Under the pieces are notes generated by a model. That model made no database searches. It was not told where the DNA came from and saw nothing but the letters and a program-made list of their open reading frames with translations. 64,000 bases of DNA from Catalinimonas alkaloidigena (GTDB taxonomy: Bacteria; Bacteroidota; Bacteroidia; Cytophagales; Flexibacteraceae). Below, piece by piece: positions 17,316 to 26,971 of this stretch (the first letter of the stretch is position 1; each line of letters opens with the position of its first letter). Position numbers and translations under genes: made by a program. The stretch spans positions 248,001 to 312,000 of the forward strand of contig NZ_FNFO01000002.1 of the NCBI RefSeq assembly GCF_900100765.1. Direction: 5' to 3'.

Positions 17316-18576
17316 GCCATTCAACTGGGGATTCATCCTGTGGCTGGCGCTTTGGTTGGCAGCCTGCCAACCCGGCAACACACACGACCACGAGGGGCTG
17401 TATACCTGTCCGATGCACCCGCAGGTCATTCAGGAAGGACCGGGCAGTTGTCCGGTCTGCGGGATGGACCTGGTGCCGCAGGCAAGCGAGGGCGACGAAG
17501 CGCCGTTGCCCGAAGGCATAGCGCGGCTGAGTGAAGCCAGCGACGAAGCCATCGTCGGGCGCACCGCCACCATCCGGCCCAGCCGCATGTCGCAGAAAGC
17601 CACCCTGACGTTGGAAGGGAATGTCGTACCCGATCCGCGCCACGTCCACACGGTCCCCGCGCGGGTCGCCGGTCGCATCGAGCGGCTTTATGTGAAGTAC
17701 CCGTACCAGTCCGTGCGGAAGGGCGAAAAACTGCTGGACGTCTACAGTCCCGAGCTGGTCACGGCCCAGAAAGAGCTGCTCTACGTCGCCAAGCAGCAGG
17801 ACACGCAACTGATCGAGGCCGCGAAGCAGAAACTGCGTCTTTTGGGAACAACCGACAGACAGATCGATCGCCTGCTCCAGACCGGACAGCCCAGCTACAC
17901 GGTTGCGCTGTACAGTCCCTACGACGGTTACGTAACCGATCTGAATGCCACCGCGCTGCCCGAAGTCAGACCCGCTGGCGCTGGCATGGCCACCGCAACT
18001 GGGATGGGCATGGGAAGCGCGGCCAGCCAACGTAACGACGGCGGTGCTGCACCGACGTTGAGTTTACGGGAAGGAAGTTATGTCTCGGTGGGGCAGTCCT
18101 TGTTCCAGGTTGTGGACCCGAGCCGTCTGTGGGCGGAGTTTCTGGCCCCGGCCGCCGACGCACGGCAGGTAGAGGAAGGAATGCCGCTGCAACTGCTGTT
18201 GGGAAATGGCGATACGCTGGCGACGCAGGTCGATTTCGTCCAGCCCTTTTACCAGCGCGGCGAACCCTTCGCCCGCCTGCGGGTCTATCTGCACGATGTG
18301 AATGCCCGGGTGGCGGTCGGGCAACTGGTGCGTGGACGCCTGACCTATACCACGCCCGAGCAACTCTGGGTGCCGCGCGAAGCGGTGGTCGACCTGGGTG
18401 CGGAGGCCGTGGTGTTCCGCCGCAAGGGCGATGCTTTTCGGCCGGTACCGGTGACGACAGGTGCGATGATCAACGGCAAACGGGCCATCCTGTCCGGGCT
18501 CGAAGGCGACGAATGGCTGGCGGCCAACGCGCAAATGCTGGTCGATAGCGAAAGTTTCATCCAGGTAAATGAATAA
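17293..18576 (+). CDS. CusB-type RND efflux periplasmic adaptor (lipoprotein), copy 1
   Basis: 427 residues from ATG 17293. The N-terminal helix with lipobox-like LAACQPG suggests an inner-membrane lipoprotein. A heavy-metal-binding domain of the YTCPMHPQV..GSCPVCGMDLVPQ type occupies about residues 35-62. The barrel-sandwich hybrid and alpha-hairpin follow (GRIERLYVKYPYQSVRKGEKL, SPELVTAQKELLYVAKQQ), then beta-barrel domains. A Gly/Met-rich insertion (AGAGMATATGMGMG) near residue 235 may be a Cu/Ag-binding Met motif. It overlaps tolC by 23 bp and the second adaptor by 8 bp. Confidence 0.92.
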   Translation: MNKNWNGKPFNWGFILWLALWLAACQPGNTHDHEGLYTCPMHPQVIQEGPGSCPVCGMDLVPQASEGDEAPLPEGIARLSEASDEAIVGRTATIRPSRMSQKATLTLEGNVVPDPRHVHTVPARVAGRIERLYVKYPYQSVRKGEKLLDVYSPELVTAQKELLYVAKQQDTQLIEAAKQKLRLLGTTDRQIDRLLQTGQPSYTVALYSPYDGYVTDLNATALPEVRPAGAGMATATGMGMGSAASQRNDGGAAPTLSLREGSYVSVGQSLFQVVDPSRLWAEFLAPAADARQVEEGMPLQLLLGNGDTLATQVDFVQPFYQRGEPFARLRVYLHDVNARVAVGQLVRGRLTYTTPEQLWVPREAVVDLGAEAVVFRRKGDAFRPVPVTTGAMINGKRAILSGLEGDEWLAANAQMLVDSESFIQVNE

Positions 18577-19813
18577 ACACATGCGATTCCTACCACCTAA
18601 ATTTCGTCTTCTACTCGTGCTGCTGACGCTTGGACTGGCTGCCTGTCAGGAGACCGCTCACCGTCACGACGAAGGCGAACCTACAACTACCTACACCTGC
18701 CCGATGCATCCGCAGGTGGTAGAGACAGCGCCGGGGAGCTGCCCCATCTGCGGGATGGACCTCGTGGCGGTTGACAAGGGCGGCGCGGAAGAAGCCGCGC
18801 TGATGTTGAGCAGTCGGCAGATTACCCTGGGCAACATCCGGTCGGTCCCCGTCGATTCCGGGACCGTGTCGGGGCAGACCCTCCTCACCGGGCGGCTGGT
18901 GACCGACGAAACGCAAACCGACGTGGTGAGTAGCCGCGCCGCCGGACGCATCGAGCGGCTGTGGCTGAAAGAAACCGGCACGCGTGTGCGGCAGGGCCAA
19001 CCGCTTTACGAGCTGTACAGTGAGGAACTGCTGACCCTCCAGCGGGAGTTTCTACTGGCCCGCCGCCAGGTGGAGGAACTAGGAGACGAGGAACCCCGCT
19101 TTGCTTCGTTTCTCGAAGCGGCCCGCCAGAAGTTGCTGTTATACGGACTGACGGAGGCACAACTCACGCATCTGGCGCAACAGGACCAACCCGCCGCTCG
19201 CGTCACGTTCGTCGCCCCGACATCCGGCTTCGTTACCCAGGTCACCGCGCAGGAGGGACAGTACGTCGCCGAGGGTGGGATGCTCTACCAACTGGCGCGG
19301 CTCGATCCGCTCTGGGTAGAGGCCGAGCTGTACGCGCAGGAAGTCGCGCAGGTCCAGCTGAATACGCCCGTGCAGGTCCGCGTGGAGGGACAACCCGCCA
19401 CTCCGTTTGAAACCCGCATCTCGTTCCGGAATCCGGAATTTCGGGTGGGAGCGCAGGTGCTCCTGATCCGGGCCGAAGTGCCCAATCCGGAAGGGACGCT
19501 GCAACCCGGCATGCAGGCCACTGTCCGGTTGCCGCGAAGTAATACCCAAATTGGAATGACGGTCCCCACTGAAGCGGTGATCCGCACCTCGAAAGGCGCA
19601 CACGTCTGGATCCAGACCAGTGACCATACGTTCGAAGAGCGTCCGGTCATGCTCGGCGAAGAGACTGCCCAGCGTGTCGCCATTCACCACGGCCTGCAAC
19701 CCGACGCCCGGGTGGTGGTGTCCGGTGCCTACCTCCTGTACAGCGAGTGGGTGCTTAAAAAAGGCGGCGAACCCGTCATGTCGCACGATCACGAGTCCAT
19801 GGCCGGGATGTAA
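18569..19813 (+). CDS. CusB-type RND efflux periplasmic adaptor (lipoprotein), copy 2
   Basis: 414 residues, with ATG at 18569 (ATG 18581 also possible). Lipobox LAACQET follows the signal helix. A second heavy-metal-binding domain (YTCPMHPQV..GSCPICGMDLVAV) is at about residues 42-70, followed by the adaptor domains (GRIERLWLKETGTRVRQGQPLYELYSEELL, TSGFVTQVTAQEGQYV). It ends with an MSHDHESMAGM tail rich in His and Met, plausibly metal binding. It is a divergent paralogue of the preceding gene with no second pump in sight, so both adaptors may serve one CusA-like pump. Confidence 0.92.
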   Translation: MNKHMRFLPPKFRLLLVLLTLGLAACQETAHRHDEGEPTTTYTCPMHPQVVETAPGSCPICGMDLVAVDKGGAEEAALMLSSRQITLGNIRSVPVDSGTVSGQTLLTGRLVTDETQTDVVSSRAAGRIERLWLKETGTRVRQGQPLYELYSEELLTLQREFLLARRQVEELGDEEPRFASFLEAARQKLLLYGLTEAQLTHLAQQDQPAARVTFVAPTSGFVTQVTAQEGQYVAEGGMLYQLARLDPLWVEAELYAQEVAQVQLNTPVQVRVEGQPATPFETRISFRNPEFRVGAQVLLIRAEVPNPEGTLQPGMQATVRLPRSNTQIGMTVPTEAVIRTSKGAHVWIQTSDHTFEERPVMLGEETAQRVAIHHGLQPDARVVVSGAYLLYSEWVLKKGGEPVMSHDHESMAGM

Positions 19814-19995
19814 CCTGAGAGAATTGCGCCGCTACAACGGGCGATGCTTGGAGAAGCGTAACAACGCAAAAAGTCGTTGCACGTGCACTCCGCGCATGGC
19901 CACATTAGCCGTACGATGCAATCAAGGTAGTATACAGTATAGGGGCTCTCGTAAAATCATTTACATTTACTTCTACACCACCCAACCTTATCCCC

Positions 19996-21675
19996 ATGCG
20001 CCACCGCCTACTTCTTGCTTGCCTTGCGCTTTGCCTGCTCACCCACTGCCAGCGCCCCGGCAGTTCGGCGACCGAAACCACCGCCACCGTCGATAATCCC
20101 CCGGAAGCGCCTTTTCTCTGGCGCAACGCCACCGTCTATTTTCTGCTGACCGACCGCTTTTACAACGCCGACACGACCAACGACGTCGCGTTCGGGCGCG
20201 ACGAAGAGACGGCTGTGCTGCGGGGCTTTCTGGGTGGCGATCTGAAAGGCGTGACGCAACAACTCAAGGCTGGTTACTTTGACAAGCTGGGGGTGACGGC
20301 GCTCTGGATGACACCTCTGGTGGAGCAGGTGCACGGCTATGTGGACGAAGGCACGGGCAAGACCTACGGCTACCACGGCTACTGGGCGAAAGACTGGACC
20401 ACGCTGGACCCGAGTTTCGGGACGGCTGCGGAGTTGCAGGAACTGGTCACCACCGCGCACCAGCACGGCATCCGCGTGTTGCTCGACGTGGTAGTCAACC
20501 ACACCGGGCCGGTGACGCCGGACGATCCCGCCTGGCCTGATGCCTGGGTCCGCCAATCGCCCACCTGCACGTACGAGGGGTACGAAACAACTGTGGAATG
20601 TACGCTGGTCAAAAACCTGCCCGACGTCCATACCGAAAGCGAGTCACCAGTAGATCTGCCCGCACAACTAGTGCAGAAGTGGCAGGCCGAAGGGCGGCTG
20701 GAACAGGAGCAGCAGGAACTGGACGCGTTTTTTGCCGCGACGGGCTACCCACGTTCTCCGAGGGCGTACCTGATCAAGTGGCTGACCGACTACGTGCGGG
20801 AACTGGGCGTCGATGGCTTCCGGGTCGATACAGCCAAGCATACGGAAGCGGGCATCTGGTCGGAATTGAAAGAACAGGCGGAAAAGGCCTTTGCCGATTG
20901 GAAAGCCGCCCATCCGGCCGACGTGCTCGACGACAACGACTTTTTCATGGTGGGGGAGGTCTACAACTACGCGGCGGGGGCCGGTCGGGCCTACGACTAC
21001 GGCGACCGTAACGTCGATTTTTTTGACAACGGCTTCGAAGCGCTGATCAATTTTGACTTCAAGTACGACGCCAAACAGCCCTACGACGCTTTCTTTACCA
21101 AGTACGACACGCTGCTGCACGGCGGCGCGCTGGACGGGGTCAACGTGCTGAATTACCTCACGTCGCACGACGACGGCCAGCCGTTCGATCCGGATCGGTC
21201 GCAGACGCTGGAAACGGGCACGCGCCTGCTGCTGGCCCAGGGTGCGGCGCAGATCTACTACGGCGACGAGTCGGCACGGTCGCTGCAAATTCCCGGCACG
21301 GAAGGCGACGCCACGCTGCGGTCATTCATGAACTGGGAAGCCCTGCGCAGCGACACCACCGCCAAAGCTACGTTCGACCACTTCACGCGGTTGGGGCAGT
21401 TTCGGCGGGCGCATCCGGCCGTCGGGGCGGGGCGGCACCGGGCATTGCAGGCGCAGCCTTACGTCTTTTCCCGCCGTTTTGAGGAAGGTGGCTACACCGA
21501 CGATGTGGTGGTGGCGCTGGACTTGCCGATCGGCCGCAAAACCATTCCGGTGGGCCAAGCCTTCGCCGAGGGGCGTCCTGTCAAGGATTATTATTCGGGC
21601 AAGACGGCGCAGGTGCAGGACGGAAACGTAACGTTCGATACGCCCCATCCGGTGCTGCTGGTGGCCGCGGAGTAA
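19996..21675 (+). CDS. Alpha-amylase family (GH13) lipoprotein
   Basis: 559 residues. A lipobox (LLTHCQR) after a short signal helix predicts an exported lipoprotein. The catalytic (beta/alpha)8 barrel shows all GH13 regions: DVVVNHTG (region I), GFRVDTAKH with nucleophile Asp278 (region II), MVGEVYNY with acid/base Glu321 (region III) and YLTSHDD with Asp392 (region IV). The long GDLKGVTQQLKAGYFDKLGVTALWMTPLVEQVHG stretch is like periplasmic MalS-type amylases. No SusC/SusD genes are adjacent. It probably hydrolyses alpha-glucans at the cell surface or in the periplasm; fine specificity cannot be told. Confidence 0.92.
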   Translation: MRHRLLLACLALCLLTHCQRPGSSATETTATVDNPPEAPFLWRNATVYFLLTDRFYNADTTNDVAFGRDEETAVLRGFLGGDLKGVTQQLKAGYFDKLGVTALWMTPLVEQVHGYVDEGTGKTYGYHGYWAKDWTTLDPSFGTAAELQELVTTAHQHGIRVLLDVVVNHTGPVTPDDPAWPDAWVRQSPTCTYEGYETTVECTLVKNLPDVHTESESPVDLPAQLVQKWQAEGRLEQEQQELDAFFAATGYPRSPRAYLIKWLTDYVRELGVDGFRVDTAKHTEAGIWSELKEQAEKAFADWKAAHPADVLDDNDFFMVGEVYNYAAGAGRAYDYGDRNVDFFDNGFEALINFDFKYDAKQPYDAFFTKYDTLLHGGALDGVNVLNYLTSHDDGQPFDPDRSQTLETGTRLLLAQGAAQIYYGDESARSLQIPGTEGDATLRSFMNWEALRSDTTAKATFDHFTRLGQFRRAHPAVGAGRHRALQAQPYVFSRRFEEGGYTDDVVVALDLPIGRKTIPVGQAFAEGRPVKDYYSGKTAQVQDGNVTFDTPHPVLLVAAE

Positions 21676-21898
21676 CGGCCTGGGAAGCGGGGATATACGG
21701 GCTGGAGGGGTCGGCCGGTGAGGCGATGCCGGGAGGTGTAGAACGAATCGATGGAGCTATCTAACAAAAGAGAAAGATGGTCTATCGTCCTGAAAAAAAG
21801 CTTGGTGATCGGGACAATCCCGCTTACCTTGTAGGGTCGAAGCACTTTTTCGAGACACCCACCCCACCAACGAACTTTGTCTGCAAACATCCTACCGC

Positions 21899-24697
21899 AT
21901 GCTCCTACGTTTTACGCTTCCGCGAGGCACTTCGCCTGCCGTCGTTTTTTCGCTCGCCCTAAGTTCCACGCTGTGGAGCGGCTGTTCCACGACCGACCAG
22001 AAAACCAGCCCGGTTGATCAGGTCATCGGTTCCATGTCGGACAGCCTGCCGGTTGTGCAACTCCCGGACGAGGCCGACCCGGAAGACGAAAACTGGAAAG
22101 GCATTGACCTGACCCCCAAAGCGCCGGTGTTGCCGCTTTATCCGGCCGAAGAAGCGCAGAAGTTTCTGTTGCCGGCCGGCTACCACATCGAACCCATTTT
22201 AACGGAACCTCAAATCCAGCAGCCCGGTGCCATTGCGTTCGACGGCAACGGCCGGATGTACGTGCTGGAATTACGGACCTACATGCTGACGGCCGACTCG
22301 GACGGCGAGTTGGAGCCGGACAGCCGCATCTCCCGCTGGGAAGACCGCGACCACGACGGCGTGTACGAAACCGGCACTGCGTTTGTCGACAGCCTGATTT
22401 TCCCGCGTTTCGTGCTGCCGTACGGCAAAGATTGCATCCTGACGATGGAGTCCGATGCCGACAACGTCTACAAATACACGGACACCGACGGCGACGGCAA
22501 AGCCGACAAAAAAGAACTGTTTACCAACAAGTACGGCCGTTCGGGCAATGTGGAGCACCAGCAGGCATTCATGTACTGGGGAATGGACAACTGGCTCTAC
22601 AGCACCGTCAACGCCTTCCGCGTGCGGGAAACGCCGGGCGGGGTGATTCGGGAAAAGACCGGCTACAACCGGGCGCAGTGGGGCGTGGCGCACGACGACG
22701 ACGGAAAACTCTGGTTCCAGGGGGGCGCCAGCGGGTTACCGTCCTACTTCCAGTTTCCCATCCATTACGGAAATTTTGAGGTCGAAAACGAATTTGCCGA
22801 AGGCTTCGACGTGCCGTGGGGGGCCGCCGTGAAAACGGCCGACATGCAGGGCGGCATGGACGAAATCCGCCAGCCCGACGGGTCGCTCAAGCGCGTGACG
22901 GGCTCCGCCGGCAACGACGTGTACCGGGGCGACCGCCTCCCTCGCGACCTCCAAGGACAATATTTCTACGGCGAGCCCGTCGCCCGCATCGTGCGCCAGA
23001 TCAACCCGGTGGTTACCGAAGGGCTCACGACGCTGCACAACGTGTATCAGGACGAGCAATCGGAATTTTTGCGGTCGACCGACCCGCTGTTCCGTCCGGT
23101 CGATATGGCCACGGCCCCCGACGGGACCCTGTACATCGTGGACATGTACCACGGCATCATTCAGGAAGGCCAGTGGGCGCAAAAAGGTTCGTACCTGCGG
23201 ACTAAAATCGAGCAGTACCAGCTCGACAAAGTCGTGGGGCTGGGGCGCATCTGGCGCATCACGCACGAGGGCCTGGAGCGGGACAAAACACAGCCCCGGA
23301 TGTTCGAAGAACGTACGGCCGAGCTGGTCAACCACCTGACCCATCCCAACGGTTGGTGGCGTGACAAGGCCCAGCAACTGATCGTGTTGCGGCAGGATCG
23401 CTCGGTGGTGCCGCAGTTGGAAACGCTGGCGCGCCAGGACAAGAACATGCTGGCCCGGTTTCATGCACTCTGGAGCCTGGAAGGGCTGAACGCGCTGGAC
23501 GTGACCCTGGTACGCGACCTTCTGCAGGACCCGAATCCACGGCTGCGCATTCAGGCGTTGCGCGCCAGCGAGACGCTGTACAAAACCGGCAAAAAGGAAC
23601 TGGCGTCCGATTACCAGCGCATGCTGCAGGACCCCGTAACTGAAGTGGTCATCCAGGCCATGCTCACCGCAAAAGTGTTGCAACTTCCTGCGCTGGATCG
23701 CCATATCCAGGCGGCGATGACAGCAAATCAGGCCAGGGGTGTGCAGGTGGTCGGGAAGCAGATCCTGAATCCGCCTGTTGTCCGGGGCTTCGGCGTGAGT
23801 GGCGGTCCTGACTTAACGGAGACACAACTGGCGCTGGTAGAGCACGGGGCCGAAATCTTTAACGAATTGTGTTCGCAATGCCACGGTACCGACGGCACCG
23901 GTACGCCGGTTGGCGAAGGACAGGTGCTGGCCCCCCCGCTGACCGGTTCGCTGCGCGTGCAGGCTCACCCCGACTACGTCATCAAAACCTTGTTGCATGG
24001 CCTGACCGGCCCGATCGAGGGCAAGACTTACGCGGGGGGCATCATGGTGGGCATGCCGGAACAGTCGGACGAGTGGGTGGCCTCAGTGCTTTCGTTCATC
24101 CGCGTGAACCTGACCAACGAAGCGTCCCCGATTACCCCGGCCGACGTTGCCCGGGTGCGCAAAGCAAGTGCCGCGCAACAGGGGCCGTATCAGTACGCGG
24201 CCTTGCGGGCCTCGGTGCCGCAGGCATTGCCTCTGCAAGACAACTGGAACGTTACGGCCAGCCACACCGCTTCGGCGCGCATTGGCGGCACGGCGTCTCC
24301 CCGGAGCGCATTCAACTTTGAAGGCTGGACCACCGGCGAAACCCAGCAGAAAGGCATGTGGTTTCAGATCGAATTGCCGCGGCCGACGACGCTGACGGAG
24401 GTGCATTTCAATTCGCCACCGATCCGCAGCGGCTGGGGACCGGAGGCTCCGCCGCCCATTCAGACGTACCCGCGCACTTACGAAGTCCAGGTGTCGATGG
24501 ATGGGAAAACCTGGTCGGAACCGGTAGCCACCCGGCAGGGAAGCGAAGCCGATCAGACAGTGGTGTTCGCTCCGGTCGACGCCAAATTTGTCCGCATCAC
24601 GCAAACCACGACGGTAGAAGCCGAAGACACTGCGCCCTGGTCGATGCGGCAACTGCAACTCTTCGGACTCGTGACGTCGTCTGTGGCGCTGAATTGA
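21899..24697 (+). CDS. PVC-type heme-binding lipoprotein with propeller, HEAT, cytochrome c and discoidin domains
   Basis: 932 residues. A signal helix with WSGCST lipobox is followed by a membrane-bound dehydrogenase-type beta-propeller (PGAIAFDGNGRMYVLE, a DTDGDGKADKKE calcium-like loop, LYIVDMYHG), HEAT-like helices at about 460-630, a c-type heme site CSQCH at 658-662 within NELCSQCHGTDGTGTP, and a C-terminal F5/8C (discoidin) module at about 780-925 (TLTEVHFNSPP, TYEVQVSMDGKTWSEP). Such proteins are thought to oxidise sugars or other carbohydrates in the periplasm. The following gene is a sugar phosphate isomerase-like protein exported by Tat, 69 bp away, supporting a joint role. Confidence 0.9.
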   Translation: MLLRFTLPRGTSPAVVFSLALSSTLWSGCSTTDQKTSPVDQVIGSMSDSLPVVQLPDEADPEDENWKGIDLTPKAPVLPLYPAEEAQKFLLPAGYHIEPILTEPQIQQPGAIAFDGNGRMYVLELRTYMLTADSDGELEPDSRISRWEDRDHDGVYETGTAFVDSLIFPRFVLPYGKDCILTMESDADNVYKYTDTDGDGKADKKELFTNKYGRSGNVEHQQAFMYWGMDNWLYSTVNAFRVRETPGGVIREKTGYNRAQWGVAHDDDGKLWFQGGASGLPSYFQFPIHYGNFEVENEFAEGFDVPWGAAVKTADMQGGMDEIRQPDGSLKRVTGSAGNDVYRGDRLPRDLQGQYFYGEPVARIVRQINPVVTEGLTTLHNVYQDEQSEFLRSTDPLFRPVDMATAPDGTLYIVDMYHGIIQEGQWAQKGSYLRTKIEQYQLDKVVGLGRIWRITHEGLERDKTQPRMFEERTAELVNHLTHPNGWWRDKAQQLIVLRQDRSVVPQLETLARQDKNMLARFHALWSLEGLNALDVTLVRDLLQDPNPRLRIQALRASETLYKTGKKELASDYQRMLQDPVTEVVIQAMLTAKVLQLPALDRHIQAAMTANQARGVQVVGKQILNPPVVRGFGVSGGPDLTETQLALVEHGAEIFNELCSQCHGTDGTGTPVGEGQVLAPPLTGSLRVQAHPDYVIKTLLHGLTGPIEGKTYAGGIMVGMPEQSDEWVASVLSFIRVNLTNEASPITPADVARVRKASAAQQGPYQYAALRASVPQALPLQDNWNVTASHTASARIGGTASPRSAFNFEGWTTGETQQKGMWFQIELPRPTTLTEVHFNSPPIRSGWGPEAPPPIQTYPRTYEVQVSMDGKTWSEPVATRQGSEADQTVVFAPVDAKFVRITQTTTVEAEDTAPWSMRQLQLFGLVTSSVALN

Positions 24698-24766
24698 TGC
24701 TTTCTGCCGGCGCATAACTCATCTTTAGTCATTTTCGAGTACCTCAACCTATCAACTCCTACTTCC

Positions 24767-25807
24767 ATGAAAAAAACTACCCTTGCTTCCCGTCGTCAGT
24801 TTCTCCGTACCGGGGCTACGCTCGTGGCCGGCGCGGCCGTGGTGCCTTCGCTGACCGGTGCGCCCGCCATTCTGAAGTATTTCAACAAGCCCAATTCGCT
24901 CATCGAAGGGGTGCAGATCGGCGTCATCACCTACTCGTTTCGCAGCATGCCCGACCAGAGCGCTGAGGCCACCTTGCAGTACGTGCTCGATTCCGGCATC
25001 TCAGCCATCGAACTGATGGGCGATCCGGCGGAAGCCTTTGCTGGCAAACCGGCCAACCCGGTCGACCGGCGGGCGTTCTACGGCTTCCTGATCAAACAGC
25101 GTAACGGCGAAACCCTGACGGATGCCGAGCAAAAAGAGATGGCCGAGATGCGCCAGCAGATGGAGGCCTACAACAAAGAAGTGGCGGCCTGGCGGGCCAA
25201 AGCATCGCTGGATAAATTCGCGCAGCTGAAGAAAATGTACAACCAGGCGGGCGTGCGGATCTACGCCTACAAACCGGATGCCTTCGGCATGAACAACTCC
25301 AACGCCGAAATCGACTTCGGGATGCGGGCGGCCAAGGCGCTCGGAGCCAGCCACGTGACGCTGGAACACCCCAGCGACGATGCCCACACCAAAAAGCTGG
25401 GCGACATGGCGCAGAAACACAAAGTCTACGTCGGCTACCACGGCCACGAGCAGCAGACGCCTACCTTCTGGGATACGGCCCTGACCCAATCGAAATACAA
25501 CGCGTTAAACCTGGACTTTGGGCACTTTGTGGCGGCCGGTAACGCCGATCCGCTGGGGATGGTCAAGGCCCAGCACGACCGCATCCTGAGCATGCACCTG
25601 AAAGACCGGCAAACTCCGGCGCATGGCAAGGGCAACGTCGTCTGGGGCCAGGGCGATACGCCGATCATCCCGGTGTTGCAACTGATACGCGACCAGAAAT
25701 ACAAGTTCCCCGCCACCGTCGAACTGGAATACGACATCCCCGAAGGCTCCGACGCCGTGAAGGAGGTGCGAAAATGCCTGGACTATTGCCGCAAAGCGCT
25801 GGTGTGA
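24767..25807 (+). CDS. Sugar phosphate isomerase/epimerase-like TIM-barrel protein with Tat signal
   Basis: 346 residues. A twin-arginine signal (SRRQFLRTGATLVAGAAVVPS) predicts folded export to the periplasm. The remaining sequence is an AP-endonuclease-2-type xylose-isomerase-like barrel, with metal-ligand-bearing strands recognisable in ALGASHVTLEHPSD, VYVGYHGHEQQ, LNLDFGHFVAAG and ATVELEYDIPEGS. In Bacteroidota and Planctomycetes such exported proteins sit beside PVC-type heme proteins in sugar-oxidation or 3-keto-sugar gene sets; the exact substrate is not deducible. It follows the heme lipoprotein in the same orientation and overlaps the next small gene. Confidence 0.9.
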   Translation: MKKTTLASRRQFLRTGATLVAGAAVVPSLTGAPAILKYFNKPNSLIEGVQIGVITYSFRSMPDQSAEATLQYVLDSGISAIELMGDPAEAFAGKPANPVDRRAFYGFLIKQRNGETLTDAEQKEMAEMRQQMEAYNKEVAAWRAKASLDKFAQLKKMYNQAGVRIYAYKPDAFGMNNSNAEIDFGMRAAKALGASHVTLEHPSDDAHTKKLGDMAQKHKVYVGYHGHEQQTPTFWDTALTQSKYNALNLDFGHFVAAGNADPLGMVKAQHDRILSMHLKDRQTPAHGKGNVVWGQGDTPIIPVLQLIRDQKYKFPATVELEYDIPEGSDAVKEVRKCLDYCRKALV

Positions 25808-26187
25808 GTAATTGGAGAAGAAAAGCAATTGAGGCGTTGCCAGAAGAAAAAGAGTTTTTCGAACAACCGGATACGACCCCCTACCAGGTTTTCTTTGAAC
25901 TCTTACCTGCCACCATCAAGGCACACCGGCAGAACAATACCGAGCGACTGAAGAAATATTATCAGTTTGCCGAATGGTGTTTTCGCCAAACACAACAGGA
26001 ACTATGGAATGCGGCAGGGGTGGCTTTTTACGAGCATCTGGCAGATCATGAAGTCACCTTTGCCGCCATGCCGGTCTGGATCGGGCCTACACTTTACGCG
26101 GAAATCAGAGAACTCCTGAGGGTGCGGTTGGATGGTAAAAAAATGGAGCTATTAGACGAATGGTACGGTTACAACAAGAAAAAGTAG
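25774..26187 (+). CDS. Small conserved cytosolic protein (possibly DUF7674-like)
   Basis: 137 residues from ATG 25774, overlapping the isomerase by 34 bp; GTG at 25804, with a 4-bp GTGTGA overlap, is an equally good start and gives a natural-looking N-terminus (VSNWRRKAIEALPEE). It is helical and acidic, with WCFRQTQQELWNAAGVAFYEHLADH in the middle. It resembles small DUF7674 proteins from memory, with unknown function. It is lower in GC than its upstream neighbour. Confidence 0.65.
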   Translation: MPGLLPQSAGVSNWRRKAIEALPEEKEFFEQPDTTPYQVFFELLPATIKAHRQNNTERLKKYYQFAEWCFRQTQQELWNAAGVAFYEHLADHEVTFAAMPVWIGPTLYAEIRELLRVRLDGKKMELLDEWYGYNKKK

Positions 26188-26189
26188 TC

Positions 26190-26942
26190 ATGTGTATCGT
26201 GCTTGACTATAAGGTAAGAGGGCTGCTGGTACCTCTTCTCTCTTTATGTCTGATACTGAGTATTATATTCGGAAGCTGTTCTGGTCATTCAATGGAAGAA
26301 GGGATTCCTGATGAGCAGGTTGCTGCAGACAGCAGCCCTTACTTTGGCCTCACGAAGGCGTTTGCCTACCAGGATTCGTTGGGTGGGTATGACGTTACCG
26401 ATGTTTACGAGAAATGGTATGATTCGCTGACGCTCCAGCCTATTTTTTCCACGGATGAGTATCTTCTATTCTTCAGGCTTTTTAGGCGCAACGACGCTTT
26501 GATTTTAACACCTACTGAGGTACTGGAGATGCAGAGGAAAGCGACGGGCGATAGCGTAACTTTTTCCCGAAAGCTGGTGATCGGAAATGATACCACAGCA
26601 TGTCGTTTTACTCTGCCCTTCGATACAGCAGAAGGACTATCGCGGCAGATGAAGACGCTTCAGACAATGAGTCTTTCGCCTGCCTGTGTCTACTGCTCTA
26701 ACGTGGCGGATGCAGAATGGACCTTAATTGAACTAAACATCAACGGTGACTATGCGGTGTACGAGCGAAGTGCGGCGGAGTATATGTATTTACAATCGGA
26801 CTATCTAAGAAAGCATCCGGACGATCCGTTGAAGTTGGCCCCTTTTCGTAGACTAATTGCCACTATGGACTCACTCTACCGTATCCATTGTGAAGAACCT
26901 GGCTTTCGGGAGCGGCTGACACTTCCCGTGAAGCGGAATTGA
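26190..26942 (+). CDS. Hypothetical lipoprotein
   Basis: About 250 residues from ATG 26190, 2 bp after the preceding stop; a start at 26160 would overlap the previous gene. The N-terminus has a hydrophobic helix (LLVPLLSLCLILSIIFG) and lipobox GSCSGH. The mature part has no recognised domain; a CVYC pair lies near residue 175 of the mature protein. Composition is less GC-rich than the surrounding DNA, like the previous small gene, hinting that the two arrived together. Confidence 0.65.
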   Translation: MCIVLDYKVRGLLVPLLSLCLILSIIFGSCSGHSMEEGIPDEQVAADSSPYFGLTKAFAYQDSLGGYDVTDVYEKWYDSLTLQPIFSTDEYLLFFRLFRRNDALILTPTEVLEMQRKATGDSVTFSRKLVIGNDTTACRFTLPFDTAEGLSRQMKTLQTMSLSPACVYCSNVADAEWTLIELNINGDYAVYERSAAEYMYLQSDYLRKHPDDPLKLAPFRRLIATMDSLYRIHCEEPGFRERLTLPVKRN

Positions 26943-26971
26943 CTCAATGGAAAAGGGGGCACGGTTGGTGA

